Source of the DNA: Oxyruncus cristatus
Lineage: Eukaryota; Chordata; Aves; Passeriformes; Cotingidae
DNA: 64,000 nucleotides
NCBI GenBank assembly: GCA_013399855.1
Contig: VXAY01004345.1
Span: 802,365-866,364, forward strand
Reading direction: 5' to 3'
Below, in pieces: positions 32,603-46,315 of this stretch. A program made the translations under genes and the position numbers. Each line of letters opens with the position of its first letter. The stretch's first letter is position 1. The notes under the pieces were generated by a model. That model did not search any database and was not told the DNA's origin. It saw nothing but the letters and a program-made list of their open reading frames with translations.

Positions 32603-35600
32603 TGTTATTTCACTTTAACATTTTCTGCACTAAATAATGTAGCACAGCTTTGACTTAAGAACCTGCACTTCTCAATGGAAATATTTGTCTCCCCCTAAAG
32701 TACAAACCAGAGCTGCCAGCTATTCATGTTCATCATCCTCACCAACGGGAGCTGCATCTGCAGAGCAGGTGCCCACAGGGATCCCAGAGGGTGATTTACT
32801 GACTCCAACATGACCTGCAGGCACTAAATGGATGCCTTCAGGTTACTCAGGTGGAAGAACATGCACAGTGCCCATTTTGGGGGAAAAAAAAATATCTGAA
32901 ACTCTCAATAAAACAAAACGAAACAGAAAAACCCAAACTCTTGGGTCTCACTGTGTAATGGAGTGAATGACCAGCCAGCAAGGAGGGGAGAGGGGAAAAA
33001 AGGGAAAATGAGAAAAAGGCAAATTCCTCTCTGTGTGATGGCAGGAGCCATCCTGAACCGCAGTCAAGTCTCCCAAAAGTTCCCACTTAAAGCCACAATT
33101 GCCTCAACAGTGCCCATTTAAGTGGGTAAAACGCATTAAAAAATTCAAAATTACAGTATCTTTTCCCAAGTAAATGCCTCTCCATTAGAAACAGGGCTCA
33201 GATTCTCAGGAATGGAGTTTAGAGGAGAGGGGAAAGACCATTTTTCTAGTATTTTTTATGTGGAAACGCTGATCAGCAAGGAAAAGCTGACACCTTGGGA
33301 CAGGGGCTTGGTGTCCCCGAGCTGGCACAGGCAGTTTTGTGGGTTCCAAAAACTCCTTTGGAGCTTCTGGGCTCCAAAAGCCATCTAAGATTCCTCCCAC
33401 TGGATTTGCTACATTTGTACTGGCAATTCAAATTGATTTGATACTGAAATATTGCTGTGGGATTAGAAACCATCGTGTGAGGTGCAGATGTACTTAACAC
33501 AATCAGTAGCAAACACACAGTTATTAAACAGAGGGGTGGGAGTATGAAAGAATCATAATTCAACACTCCTAGAGCAAATACTGCATTTTGAAAGCAAAAC
33601 CAAGGATCTCCTTTCTTCCCTTATTGTCCATCAGCGCAACTATTCCAAGTGCTCAAACTTAAAAAATGCCTGAAAAGTCTTGGAAGACATAAACTGGGAT
33701 ACAGAAAAGAAAAAAAGCTGCCAACACTGAGCTTTGTACCGGAGGGTCCAAAGGGAGTCCACAGCAGGGACACAGCAGAATGCATTAAATCTCAATTAGA
33801 TCATAGCACACAACAAAGCACGGAACATTCTCATCAGATTTGCTCACCCAAGGATTAAGGGATTTCCTTCGGAGAGATCTGCGCTCACAAAGCATCTCAG
33901 GGACCAAGCTGCTCTTGGCAGGGCACCTCTCTGTGCTCTCTTAGTGAACTGCACCCTTTAAATGGTCTCAAAACACGGTATTTTACAGGTTTGTGTGGCA
34001 GTGACAGTGCAGAGACACAGCTCAGTATTTCCAAAGTGTTTCCAGAGTGTTTTTAGCAAAAATATTTTGCTGGCAACTGTCTGAATATGCCTAAATGTCA
34101 AAAATAACAGAGGAGAAAGAAAAATGAGAAAACAGAAAAACACAGGAAACATGGAAGAAAATAAAGCTTTGATGGCAGACTTTAAATTTTCACCATTACT
34201 GTAGCAAGGTCATGTTCTAGCCATTCCTAAGGCAACGATTTAGGCAGCGTTATGAAGTCACTATTTGCAAATGTGTTTGTTGTACAATGCTTAGTATTGA
34301 TAAGGCTTCATAATTATGCCTGTAAACACCTGACCATACTAATTTCTTCCACCCAGCCACTTCTACAAGTCCCAGCTCTGTTGCCTGTGCTCCAAGCACA
34401 GCTCCTGTCTGACATCTTCCAGCACTGGGCATTGCCAGTGCTATCAGCCAGGACAGGCTTCACCCAGTGCAAACAGTTTGCACTTTACTCCTGAAGATCA
34501 CTTAATGAAGTGCAAAACTTCAGAGCTGTTTGATTAAAGTGCTAATGCTTGTAAAATCAATATGCCAGCGAGCGAAGCTTTTCTCGTATTTAAGCACGAA
34601 AAAAAAAAGTCTTAAATTTTATGTAGACTCCAAATGCAGCAACGGGAGTGCAGACACACTGTTTGTTGCTGTTTCATATGATTTACAAACACCTGCTGTT
34701 AGTACACCTATAAACACACATTATTCCATAAATGCTGTGGAAATTATCTTAAAAGCAGCAGTGGCCTGACTCACTTCCACAAAAGCACTGCAATACCCAC
34801 ACACAGCACTGAGGCCTTTTAGAAGGGTTCCCCTGCTGAGGGGCAGTACCAGCAGTCAAACCCCAGCCAGGCCAGCGGCTTGGCAGGTCCCCAGCACCTC
34901 TGCAGTGAGCTGCTTTCATCTGCCCCAGTCAAACCCATTCCCTGCCCACAAAGGAGCGTCCAGTCAACCAAGTGAATGGCTTGATGAATGCACTCCACCA
35001 CCACTCACTGGGGCTGCAAAACTCCAAAGCATAGCAATTGTAATATTTTCACGACAGACACGAGCTATTATTCCTCTCCACAACAGGAGAAAGGCTCTGA
35101 TCCCCCACTGAAGGGCTCTCTTGAAAGGGGACATGGCAGTGGCTTTCAAAAACCCATCTGGGACGCAGAGTTCACAGCTATGAAACCTTCCAGCCTCAGC
35201 AGGTCAGACCTGGCATCCAAGCACCCACCCTGCCCCAAAATAGCTCTGAGTTTCAGCTGTTCTAACTCCCTTAATGGCTGAGATACAAGCTATATGGTCA
35301 TAGCCCAAAAAATGATGTTACACATGCCCTGACTGCACACACTGAGATTATGACTGCTCAGTGCACTCAGCACACACACGGCCACCAGGGAACACTAAAA
35401 GCAAATTCTGGCCCTGTCTATCATCCATAATTCAAGGGAAATCAGGGTTAAAAAAAGTGCATGAGCAATTGACATAATTTATAGGCTGCAAGTGGGAGAG
35501 CTGGCAGTCTCTCGCATCATAAAGTTTAAATAACGCCAGTTTAACATCAGATGTGCCCGCAGCTGTATTGCCATTAGCTCCATTACTGCAGGGAGCAACC

Positions 35601-36548
35601 CCTTCCTTAGCTGGGAACCCCCACCGTGCCCCCACCACCAGCAGGATTTCACCAGGAATGACCAGGCAAGCACAAACTACTCGGTACTAACAGCACGGGA
35701 AAAAAAAGAAAAAAACCCTAAAAAAATAAAAACACACCTTGAAAAGTTTCACGATGCAGCTGGTTGTGAGAGGTGCTGCCTTTAAAGTGGAAGGAGGAAA
35801 GGAAAGAAAAAAGTATCAAGTTTTAGAGATGCCAATCTTGATCAATAGCACGACATTTACCACTATAGGATAATTTATTCTTGTTGTAAACTAACAAAAA
35901 ATATTCTTCTTTACACAAGGGATTATCAAATTAATTCAGTGTGTGTGCACGCTGAGGAGTATTAATTGATCATTCAATCTAAGCCAGCTTTCAGTCAATA
36001 TTCCTTAAAGAGACAAAAGAAAGCTGGAACAGTGACTGCTTTTTCCCACCATCCTCAGGTTCATCCACAGGGTATTATTTTCAGTGGAAAACCTAAACTT
36101 CACAGAAATGAAGGATCCCAGAGTAGGGTCAGGCATGGGGAACGGGGCTATTCCACCTTGTAAATTAGCTTTTTCAGCTGATTCATTCTCTGTGTCATCA
36201 GTCCCTCTGCAATTAGTCATGGGATGATTCTGAAGAGGCACAAAATAACTGATACCACCCACAAGTGCAGAATTAAACTCTGTGAAATTCAAACTTCAGA
36301 ATATAAACTCGAAGAAAGCCCAAGCCAAGCTTTCAGCCTGGCCACCGCTCCTGCTCTTCAGAAAACCTCTTTTCAGCAGAGGAATTCTGCAGAAATCGAA
36401 CGAGAACTTGAAGACAGGAATGCCCAAAGTAAAAGGAGTTAATGAAAAATCACCTGGTTTCTCAGCACCCTGCACATATCAGGACACCCTCACCATCCTA
36501 AGTACTACTTGTCTGCAGTTAATGCTGCAATACCAGATTTTATTTATC

Positions 36549-36628
36549 TTTTTTTTTTTTCTTCCTTCCTGTTGTGTTCAGCTGGCAAGTCTAGCTAAGC
36601 TGTGTTAGGGGAAAAAAAAAAAAAAAAA
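36549..36628. repeat. Paired poly-T and poly-A tracts
   Basis: A T run (36549-36560) and an A run (36611-36628) about 50 bases apart on the same strand could pair as a weak hairpin. No element with recognisable ends lies between them. Confidence 0.6.
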
Positions 36629-37106
36629 GGAAGTATCAGCACAGAGCCTGATTCTTCAGTCAAAAAGTCCTTTTTTACATCTCCTGTGTGCAGATTCAGC
36701 ACGTCCATGGCACAAAGATGAAGAGACACGTCCTGATTTAATCTTGAAACACAACTTGGTAAGCAGAAAGCAACAAGAAAAGGTGTTTTTCCCCCCTCTG
36801 ATTCAGCTGACAATGTCAGCAGCAAAGTGGAGCAGGTGTGGTGGGAACAGGTAACACTGACAGAGCTGTTCCCTCCTCTCTTTCAGAGCAGGATAAAGGA
36901 GTCAGGATGAAGCCTCAGAAACCAGTCACCCAAGAAGACCCCAAAGACCTCCATCTCTCTTTTTTCCCCCTCAGAACCACCGGCACATTTTAATTCCACC
37001 ACTTCCCAGGAGACGGGTCTCCATCCCAGGTGTGCTGAGCGTGCTCCGTATTATCCTCTGGAACAAGGACCCCTGAGTTTCGGGGCTTTTTTACCTTTCC
37101 CCCCCC

Positions 37107-37116
37107 NNNNNNNNNN
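37107..37116. other. Assembly gap (10 N)
   Basis: Ten N sit between a C run and a T run. Both sides carry nearly the same string: TTTTTTACCTTT and a C run on the left (37087-37106), and TTTTTTACCTTTTTTCC with a C run on the right (37117-37140). The gap length is probably arbitrary. Confidence 0.97.
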
Positions 37117-38076
37117 TTTTTTACCTTTTTTCCCCCCCCCTCTTTTCTAGGTCACGATCCAATACTCTTCTCTGGGCTTGCAGAGCTCATCATCCACACA
37201 CCCTGCAGTCTCTCTGCCCCAGCTGCACCCTTGCATGTGGCAAATAAAAGGTGCCCAAGGTGTGAAATATGGCACTGAGCATCCCCTGAATGCAGCCACA
37301 GGAACGTCACAGGGGATTTACAACAGAGGCTTTTCTACCACTTGAGGTGGGGAGAGAAACCTGCAAAGGAGGCAGATCCTACTTGAAGTTTATTTATGAT
37401 TTATCTTCTTTATTCCAGTACCTGGAGGAGAATTTCAATGAGGCATTTCCAGCGCTCCTCTGAACACCTGACCCACCACAGAGCTCAGTGGAAGCCCTGG
37501 ACTATGTTACCCCCAAAATGCAGTATGTGGCACCCCTGCTGCCACCTTATACTGACAGAGTGTTAAAAGGAGTGGCACATCTGGAACCAGCAAACATTTC
37601 AAGGAAATCAGTAAGATGAGAAACTTGATAAAATCTTCCTCTGTCCAACGAGAAACTCAAAATACCTTTATTTCTGGAAGAATTATCAGGGTCCCATCCA
37701 GAATACCCTGAAAGCAGGGGGAGCTTCATCATTAATATCAGTGGGAACAAGAACTCCTGGTTGCATTTATTCCCTCCAGCCTGCCAAGCTATATTTAAAT
37801 CCCTTTCCTCAACAAGAAGGAACTTAACCAACCTGGAAAACAACAAATCAATGCTCCTTGCATTGTTTTTCATGTCTGACTCCACATTAATGCTGTGTCA
37901 GACGCCATCAGCATCAGAAGAGGCAGCACCAGCCTTTGTCAGAACTGTTGCATTTTCTCAATGAAAAAGGGAAACAGAAAAGAGGGATGAGAAAAATTAA
38001 TTTCCCAGAACCTTTTTTGTGCTGTGCTTCCCCTGTGATTTGGGCAGAGCTCCTGCTCCTGGAAACAAAAACTAGG

Positions 38077-38236
38077 AGAGAGAAGCTGTGGCTGCCCCAG
38101 CCCTGGAATGTCCAAGGCCAGACTGGATGGGGTGTGGAGCTACCTGGGCTAGTGGAAGGTGTCCCTGCCCGTGGCAGGGGGTGGCACTGGATGAGTTTGA
38201 GGTCCCTTCCAACCCAAACCATTCCGTGTTTCTCTG
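38077..38236 (+). repeat. CR1 LINE 3'-end fragment
   Basis: Plus orientation: AGAGAAGCTGTGGCTGCCCC, AATGTCCAAGGCCAGACTGG, TGGGCTAGTGGAAGGTGTCC, CGTGGCAGGGGGTGGCACTG and tail CAACCCAAACCATTCCGTGT. About 160 bases, truncated at the 5' end inside the GTTGCCCAGAGAAGC block. Confidence 0.92.
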
Positions 38237-41200
38237 TTCCATGCTGAGAACAGGGCTTTCCTTACAGCACAGCTTGTGGATGGAGAATTAGTTCCCTCAT
38301 CAGTGAGGATGATCCCAGCTGGGACACTCTGCTTTCTGCACCAGAACAGGAAGTTTCCAAGCAGTAATACTGAGCCAGAACTTAACATTGTGCTGTCAAA
38401 GAAAATTCTCCTAAGTGCAGAAGCCACCTCCCCACGGTCTTCAAAAACCTGATGGCCTGTGGCATCTATTTGCCACTCTTTAATCAGCTCTGGTTAACAG
38501 CTGACACTTTTTTGCAGCATTTTCACGGTCAGGTTAACTCAGAAGAATACAACTGCACTTACAAGCAAAGATGAAAAACAGACAACAAAAACATACAGGC
38601 TTTACGCACATCTTCTCCTTACGTGTTTAGCTGCATTTGAAACTGCTTTTAATTGCAGATCTATACAGTTATGTGTGCTGGTCACTGCTGGGCTCCATGG
38701 GAGTCCTGCCACACAGAGGGACAAGGCCAAGTGTCACAGTCAAGGATTTATAGACAGCAACAGCAGAAGCCATGTGAGTGGAAAGATTTAATCCCTTGCT
38801 GCTGAAAACTAATTGGATATAGGAAAGGAGAGGATGTGTGCAGCTGTATGCAAAGAGAGAAGAGTATGGGAAAGCTCCCAACTCAGGGCTTTTGGTAAGC
38901 AAATGTCATCCCCCCAAAACTCAGAAAAGTCTGCAAAATTATTTTGTCTTCTCCAATTAAAAAAATTCAGTAGAATATACGGAATAAAATTAGTCCCTTT
39001 GACCAAAAGATGATTTAAATACATTCTACTACTAAAAGTGTGTGCAGCTCAGAACTTGCAGCACAGATTGAAAAGACTGTTCCCAAAGAGCAGTGAACGT
39101 TACATACACAATAAAAAGACAGAGCAGATTTATAGACCAAGGTCCTCTGTTGTACCTAAATTGAAATATAAACCCATGGCAACGTATTCTCCCTTTAGGT
39201 CTCCTAAAACCCCAACCAGGGTACACTGCAATGGCCAGTGCATAGAGAGAAAGGGATGCATCTTCAAATACAACAGCAGGGGCTTTGCTGAAGGACAGGA
39301 GTACTCTGGCTGTTTCCTGTGCATTATGGACTTAAAGATGCCGATATTTAACAAACCTGAAGGACTAATAAAGAACATGATATAATCCTTAAAAAAACCT
39401 ACCTAAAGAGCATTCATAAAACCAGTAATAAATAAAATTCCTTGAGATTTATTTCCACAGATTTACAGCACATCAGCTTGGCTGTGCTCTAAGGGGAATC
39501 CCTTTGGCCACAAGGCAGAACCTCATCCCAAGGGGATGAGCATCCAAGGAATGCTCACAGGTCCTGCTCCTGCTGAATCCACCCACACCACAGACCCTGG
39601 AGGTGCCGAGAGCTGCAGCAGCAGCTTCACTTGTGCCCAGCAGGGACAGGCAGATTATGTGGCTTGGAAGCAGGCTGAGGTCCCTGCAGCGCTGGCACTG
39701 CCACCACCAGGACCCTGCCCAAGCCCAGCTAATTCCAGCTGGGAATGTGCTCCAGATTATCCACTCCTTCAAGCTCTGCAAGCCAGTCACATTACAACAG
39801 TTAACACGCTATCAAAGCTCTGCATCTGAGCTGGATCATTAGAGGGCTGAGAGCAGCCACTTCAACAATTAATTTTTGGGTGGCATTCTTCACTCCTGCA
39901 TATTTGAGCAATGCTATTTTTCCATCAGATCTGCTTTCGTGGCCAGAAAAATGGCTTGAGTGCCTTACAGCACCTCTGTTCACATGCAGTACTGAACTTC
40001 TTTGAAATATTCAAAGTTCAACTGATCGATTTTGCTCCTGGCAAGTCTCGCTGCATGGAGCTCTGCTGAGAGTGTCGACCTGCACTCTGAAAGAACTTCC
40101 TATCACCTCCATGATCTACTTCTGGAAAAATGAGCAAACATCCATTAATACAGAGCTAAAGTCTAGAAGGCAGAGAGTGGTCAGTAGAAGGTAAAAGAAA
40201 TCAGAGTAAATCAGAGTGAGAAACTTTCTTTGATGGAGAATCCCAACTTCCACTTGCTTTGCAATACAGCAGGAATAAGAGGGATAGATGGCAGAAGGGA
40301 CAGGGATGCAAAATGCTAATACCCATTCACTTTGTCTTGCTTGTGGCTTATTGAGCATTCATGGATTTCATATTAAATTTATCTCCAGAAAATCAGATTG
40401 CAGTTTATCACCATGCCCCTTCAAAATGCCAGGAAATATTAACTCCCCTCAGTCGCTGTCTGGGAAGCATTACTGGATGTCACGTTATCCTTGGTGCAGA
40501 GAAGCTTCCACAAGCAGCCAAGTGAACAAAGCCTCCTGGATCCTTTACACTTTCCAGTCACATCATCAAAACTGTTACATGGGGCTGTGCCAGACAAAGG
40601 TGGAGGAGCAAGACCCAGCCAAGGGCCAGGAGGGCCGATTTTTGAGACAATGGATTTCACCTCCCAGCCTCGTGCATAAACATCTCATCAAAATGCAGTG
40701 CTGAACAGCAGCCGGGTTCTTGGCACAGTGATGAGGTCAGAAAACAAGCTCTAAAGCACTACATGTGGATTGCTTCTCCTCATCCCAAACTATTCTAGTG
40801 CCCAGACTTCGGGGGGTTTTTATGACGTTTAAGCAAGACAAAAACATTAATGACCATAAGTAAACAGAAACACTGTCCTTGCCAGTTAAAAGAATAGGGA
40901 TCCAAACTTCATTTTTTTGCTATTTCTGTAAGACTCAACTGTCTCTAAAGTGTGTTTTCCTGCTTTCCAATTCCACTCTGCCCAGTGACAGAGGATAGCA
41001 GATGTCACAGAACTGACACTGCCGGGTCTCGACACTGCAAGGCCAGGGGGACAAATGAGAGCCCTGCAGAAGGTGTGCACAGCCTCCCTGCTGGTTTGCT
41101 CCCCGGGCTCAGTGCACAGCCAGACCTCCTGGAGCACAGGAGCCAGTGGTCAGATTTGTGTCAGCAACCTCGGCGCAAAGTAAGGACAGAAAGCGAGACC

Positions 41201-42206
41201 ACATCACTGAGTGTGGAAACTTCCAGAATGCAGAAGATACCACAAAATAAATTAACATACTAATCATTCTTTTTAGTAAGGGCTGTGGAAGAGAAATGGT
41301 GGCTCTACCTTTTTTTTTTTCTTAATAAAATAGAGTTGCACGAAGAGACAGCAGTATTCATATTTATGATGCCTTAAACAGACCCTAAAGGTTTCCTGTC
41401 TTCAATTTAACTCAGCCTCTAATAACCCATTAGCATGAAAATGACAGTCAAGTCGATGTGAGCTTAGATGCCTCTTTGAGATACAATTCCCTTTCACGTT
41501 GCAGAGATACTCTTCACATCAAGACAAGCTCAGAACAAAACCAAGCCACCCCTTGACGTGCTCCAGAACCTATCAAAATATTTGAATGCTTTTCAAAATA
41601 CATCCTGGCACTTTTCTCTGAGCGCAATTAATACTTTTCTCCTTCAATTATACACATCAATGCAGATATTAAAAAAAAAAAAAACAACCAACAACAAAAC
41701 CGTTGGATGGGTTGTCCTTTTCAGAACTGTACTCTCCTTGCTCTGTTCCTCTGTCCTGTCTTGGCACCTCAACCTTGTGTTTCTTTCTGTTGGTGGGACT
41801 TTTCTCTCCAGCTTCAGTGACTGCAGTATGTATTTATTTATTGCAGCACGGGCACCTCTTCCATTCCAGACTGGTCCTGGAGGCTCCTGTCACATCGTGC
41901 CTTGGGTCCAACTTCCATCCCAGCCCATCTGATGCTGCTGCTCTTCACGAGGCAGGAGTGCTGTGCTGTGCTGGCACGTCCACTTATTAATTCTCACGAT
42001 TCTGATGCAGTTGTTAGAGCTCAAAAAGAAGTTATTCACAGCTCCGCTGCAGGGTTCACAGCAGCAGTAATTTGTACATCTCCTGAAAGGTTTTTAAATG
42101 AGCACAGTCCTCAAATGCTGATGGGGATGAATGTTCCTCATTTCTGGCAGAATTTGGTTCTAATTCAGCAGTTGAACTGTAAATGTGCAGAACAAAATAG
42201 GTAACA
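38237..42206. other. Unique intronic DNA, no gene seen
   Basis: Mid-to-low GC with an A/C tract at 41671. No exon-like minus-strand frame with splice sites that I can support. Confidence 0.5.
41671..41702. repeat. A/C-only low-complexity tract
   Basis: Fourteen A followed by CAACCAACAACAAAACC. Same style as 27429 and 32555. Confidence 0.85.
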
Positions 42207-42453
42207 AGTGAGAGGACAAGAGGAAACTGCCTCTATTGCACCAGGGGAAGTTTAGACTTCGTATTAGGACAAATTTTTTCACAGAAAGGGTTTCCAAGCA
42301 TTGGAACAGACTTCCCAGGGAAGAGGTGGAGTCACCACCTCTGAAGTGTTCAAAAAAAGATGTGGACGTGGATGAGGACTTGAGGTTTAATTAACGTGGT
42401 GGTGGTGGGTTGACAAATTGACTTGATGATCTTAAAGTCTTCAAATTCTATGA
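42207..42453 (+). repeat. CR1 LINE 3'-end fragment, divergent (older-type) subfamily
   Basis: Plus orientation, same layout as the copy at 4066: AGTGAGAGGACAAGAGGAAA, TTGCACCAGGGGAAGTTTAG, TTTTTTCACAGAAAGGGTTT, TTGGAACAGACTTCCCAGGG, AGGTGGAGTCACCACCTCTG, then TTGATGATCTTAAAGTCTTC and a tail AAATTCTATGAAA. About 246 bases and clearly mutated. Confidence 0.92.
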
Positions 42454-45400
42454 AAGTGATGCAAACTTTTTCCACAGCACTGACTTAGCCCTGTTGTGAT
42501 TTACCATCCTTTTTTCCCCTGAACAGATGCAGCAGGGACATTCCTGAAGGAGTCAATGGAGAGGGGAAGAGGCTGCACGCACCAGCAAAGAGAATAATAA
42601 CTTTCAAGCCTGACATCATCCCCTTCCAGCTCCTTGAATGCATTGCAAATTTAATTGCAATGTCTTCTGTGACTTTCTATTTTGAGGCTGTGGTTGGATC
42701 CTCTGGGCCCACGAGGAGCCATGCTGGGTATTTACCTCCTGAGAATGTTGGAATTCATGTCCTGAGGTTCCTTCATTGGTTTACTTTACGCTTTCCAAAT
42801 GATCAAAGCACATCTAAATTTTTCATTAAGGGGAAAATTGCACCTTTTTGCATGGTAGAACAACTGGGTTAATTGCCAACATTAATATTATATTTGGTTC
42901 TCAAGAAGCCACCAAGAATTTCTAGCATAACTTAATAAATATGAGTCAAGGCACAGTCACTTCAGAGAGCAGGGAAAGCTGGGCCCTCCTTCAAGCATGT
43001 GCACACACCACACCAGCAGTTTGGGCCTGGTGTTTCAGTTTTACACTTGGGGATGATCAACCACCTACCTCCAACAGCTCATTTTTGCACAGGATGAAGT
43101 CTTAGAGCACTGCAAACAGGAAGGTTTTAATCGGTAGGAGGCTTTCAGCCAATTTTTTTACATTCAGCTTGACTGTTTTATGTTTCAGGGGAAAGCAACT
43201 ATATCTTCCTTTATAGCTAAAAACATACAGCATATTTTGAAGCCTTCTGTGGAGTTTCCTTAGAAGTTCAGTAGCCTGTGGGTCATCACATTGATGTCCA
43301 GGAATCATCAGCTGAAGTTTCACAGGCTGGATTTAAGCAAAGAACACGACTCTAAACAAACCTCCCACTGCAGACATGTACTGAATTTGAAATCTGGCCT
43401 CGGAGACGTGATGCCCATGGCTGCTCTCCAGCAAGCAGGGAGGGAAGAGAAGGATGCTTTGGCTCCATGAACCCCACTGTTTCAAGCTCAGTTGGTTTGT
43501 ACCAGTTCAAATTGCTGTGGAGTTTTAATCTGGACCTGAACCAGCTCCAGCAGTGGGAGGAGAGCATCAGACAACGTGCTGATATGACCCATTTCTTTGT
43601 GAATCCACAACATCAAGAAATAATGCAGCCACCCCACTCCTCCAGACACCCTCTTCTCACTTGGGCAGAAGTGACACATTACATCTAAAAAGGGCACTTC
43701 AATGAACAGAAGTGAACTTTTAATGAAGGCAGTATTGATAAAGTGTCAAGTGCAAGGGCTCTGCTCCCAACTCATTTAAATACACAAACAAGTAATTGTT
43801 CTCCCCAGCTTCCCCAGGGGTGTGGCTGGCACAGCTCCCCTGGTCCAGGTCAGGGAAATGGCCAGAAGGGAGCACAGAAATGGAAATTAGTTGCTGGGCA
43901 CAAGATCTGTCTGTGCTACAGGGTGTGCAAGGCTGCACGGGATGGCTCAGTGTGCAGTGGACAGTGGACGGGGACAGTGCAACAATGCCATCTTCCAGGC
44001 AGGGATGGTCACCTGGAGCATCCCACATGCTCTGTGACCAAAAAAAATACAGGAAGAATAGAAAGGATGAGTCTGGTTCTCACAGAAGTGGAAATAATGG
44101 GAAAAGGATGATAAAACCACGGGACTGCAGCGATGCTGCACAGTGTCATTCAAAGCTCCGTTAACACAGTCACAGACCTGCAGCGAGGGATTTTCATGTA
44201 CTTCTCTCACAAAGTGCACTTCAAGAGAGAGGCTCTTAATGGCCTCTGGTTTCATCTGTCTGTGCAGTGTACTTGGTTCTCCAACCTCAACTCCTCTCCA
44301 CCTCATTTTATGGAGAAAGTCCTCCAAAAGCACCAAGTCAGTACTTACCACCCTGGTACGCTCTTGCTTCTGACACCTCTCCTGTAAATCCTCACTCCTA
44401 TCAAATATGTTGTGTGCAGTAAGGAAGCTCGGTATTTTTGAGGAACACAGCTCTGTAGATTGCACAAGGGCTGCCCATTAACTGGTCCGGTTGGAAAAGC
44501 AGCAAAACAAGTTTTTATTCCCATTGTGAAAGGCATTTGAGAGTCAGACTCATGAGTGTACCCTGAGCAGTGTACCTTGTCACCTCCTCTCTGGGGACAT
44601 TATGAGCCACAGGACAACAACAGCTTAAACAACAAGCTCTGAACAGCTTTGCAACGGTGGGAAACTGGAATCTGAGCATGACTGATTAGATCACCCCGGA
44701 AAAATTAAAAAAGGGCACAAAAAGGGAGGGGGAATCTACACAGAGGCAGAGTAGCTCTGCACGGTGCATACGAGAACTAAACTCTACTGCAGCAAAGCAG
44801 GCTTTGGGCTGAGTTTCACCAGCTATTCCAAATAGTACCTACAACAGGAGTTGCATCCTAGGCAAGGTTTCCTCTCTGTGGCACAGGAGGAATCCTTCCT
44901 CAATTCTGGATCCAGCGATTTCAAGATAAAACAGGAGAACTACATCAGCAAATACTGCATCAATTAAAATGCATTTTGATACTTTTACTGAAAAATATCA
45001 AAAAGAGAAAAGAAGCAATCCTCAGAAACACATTTCCTACCACCAAGCCCATGACAGTTTGACATCTGTGACAGTACACTCATCAGTCCTTCCAGTGCAA
45101 ACTGTATTTTCATGTTACGGAGCTGTATTAGCCAGTTTGCTCCTTACGGAAAACATTCTTTGCTTGCAATGTTTTCACTGAAAATAAGAAGCACAACAGC
45201 CCTGAGAGAGGCTGGGCAAGGTACGATGGCACTTGGATGTCCTTGAATCAATCTGAAGGCATTCAGAGGTACTGAAACATTTATCAAAAGGACATAGTCA
45301 TAGATGCATTCCAGACTCTGAACTATGTGGGCTGCCAACACATTAATTTTCTGGTTCCATTGCAATGTTGTGAGGTTTACAGCACTCCTTCATTCAGTTT

Positions 45401-46275
45401 AATTAAATGTCTCCCATCGTATTTACTCCAATCACACCTTATTTAGAGATCAGTAAATAAACAGTGGGATTTTGTTATTTATGGTGATGTTTGGTTTTAC
45501 TGTAACCTCATCACGGGATGTATTTTACAGCCTTCTGTCTTACAAGTGATTGAACATAACTACCACAGTATTACAGACCAAGTAAAATTAATACCCCCTT
45601 TTACTTCTGATCTTTTTTATTATAATCAAGTCACTGTACAAGCACAAAACTTCACCTGACTTTAATCACCTGGTTTGTGCTTACAGGAAAAACCCCAAAA
45701 AACTGAAAATCACCTTTATCAAGAGCAGTACAACTCGATGTGCAGCGTCACCAAGGGCACTGTCTCGCCAGGTGTGTTATAAAGCCTTGTGCACACAGGG
45801 ACTGCAGTGACTGGCACATGGACTCATTTTGTGTTGCTATTGGTTTCCAAAGTCATTATTTAAATTTTCAGCAACATCCTCACTCCTTCCTTGAGACATG
45901 CAGATGCACTGAGGAGTTTAAAGTCATTGATTTCAAATGCTCTTGATGGAATTGCTTAAAAGGGAAGAGAGAGGCATAACAGGAGCTCCTCTGTTTTAAA
46001 TAGTGTTCAATCACTGAATCGCTTCACATATTGTATCTGCTCCCAAATTTCCAACTTTGACATGATTTGAAAGGGTTTTTCTAGAGGAGTGAATGAGCTC
46101 CATGTGGAGCCACAGAGGCAGGCTCTGTGCAATCAGGTTTAGTAACCATGGTCCCCCACTAAGAAATCAGAAATACACCTCAAACACTTCTCTCTCTGGA
46201 ACTTGGGTCTCCACAGGTAAAAGGGTAGACTGGGCATTTGGAATTGATATCACTGTTACATCACAGTATCTTTGA

Positions 46276-46315
46276 TCTTGGAAAAAACCTCCAAGAACAT
46301 CAAATCCAAATCAAG
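46276..46315 (-). repeat. Possible decayed CR1 3'-terminal fragment
   Basis: CTTGGAAAAAACCTCCAAGA then ACATCAAATCCAAATC resembles a reverse-complement CR1 end of the TGGAAAAGACCTCTAAGATC type. Very short and mutated; it may be coincidence. Confidence 0.3.

Larger units (their letters stand above)
28833..38076. other. Long repeat-poor intronic stretch with the assembly gap
   Basis: Over 9 kb with no recognisable CR1 apart from its edges. Contains the A/C tract at 32555, AT-rich complex blocks at 33950-34320 and 34500-34780, poly-T/poly-A at 36.55-36.63 kb, and the N gap at 37107. Minus-strand frames at 30728-31153 and 31645-32217 (190 codons) show no domain. Confidence 0.45.

Noticed and set aside
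37880..37925. Possible EF-hand loop (Asp-Ala-Asp-Gly) on the minus strand
   Set aside because: The frame reads Ser-Asp-Ala-Asp-Gly-Val and then a stop, and it lies 5' of the follistatin exon in gene order, where no EF-hand exon is expected.
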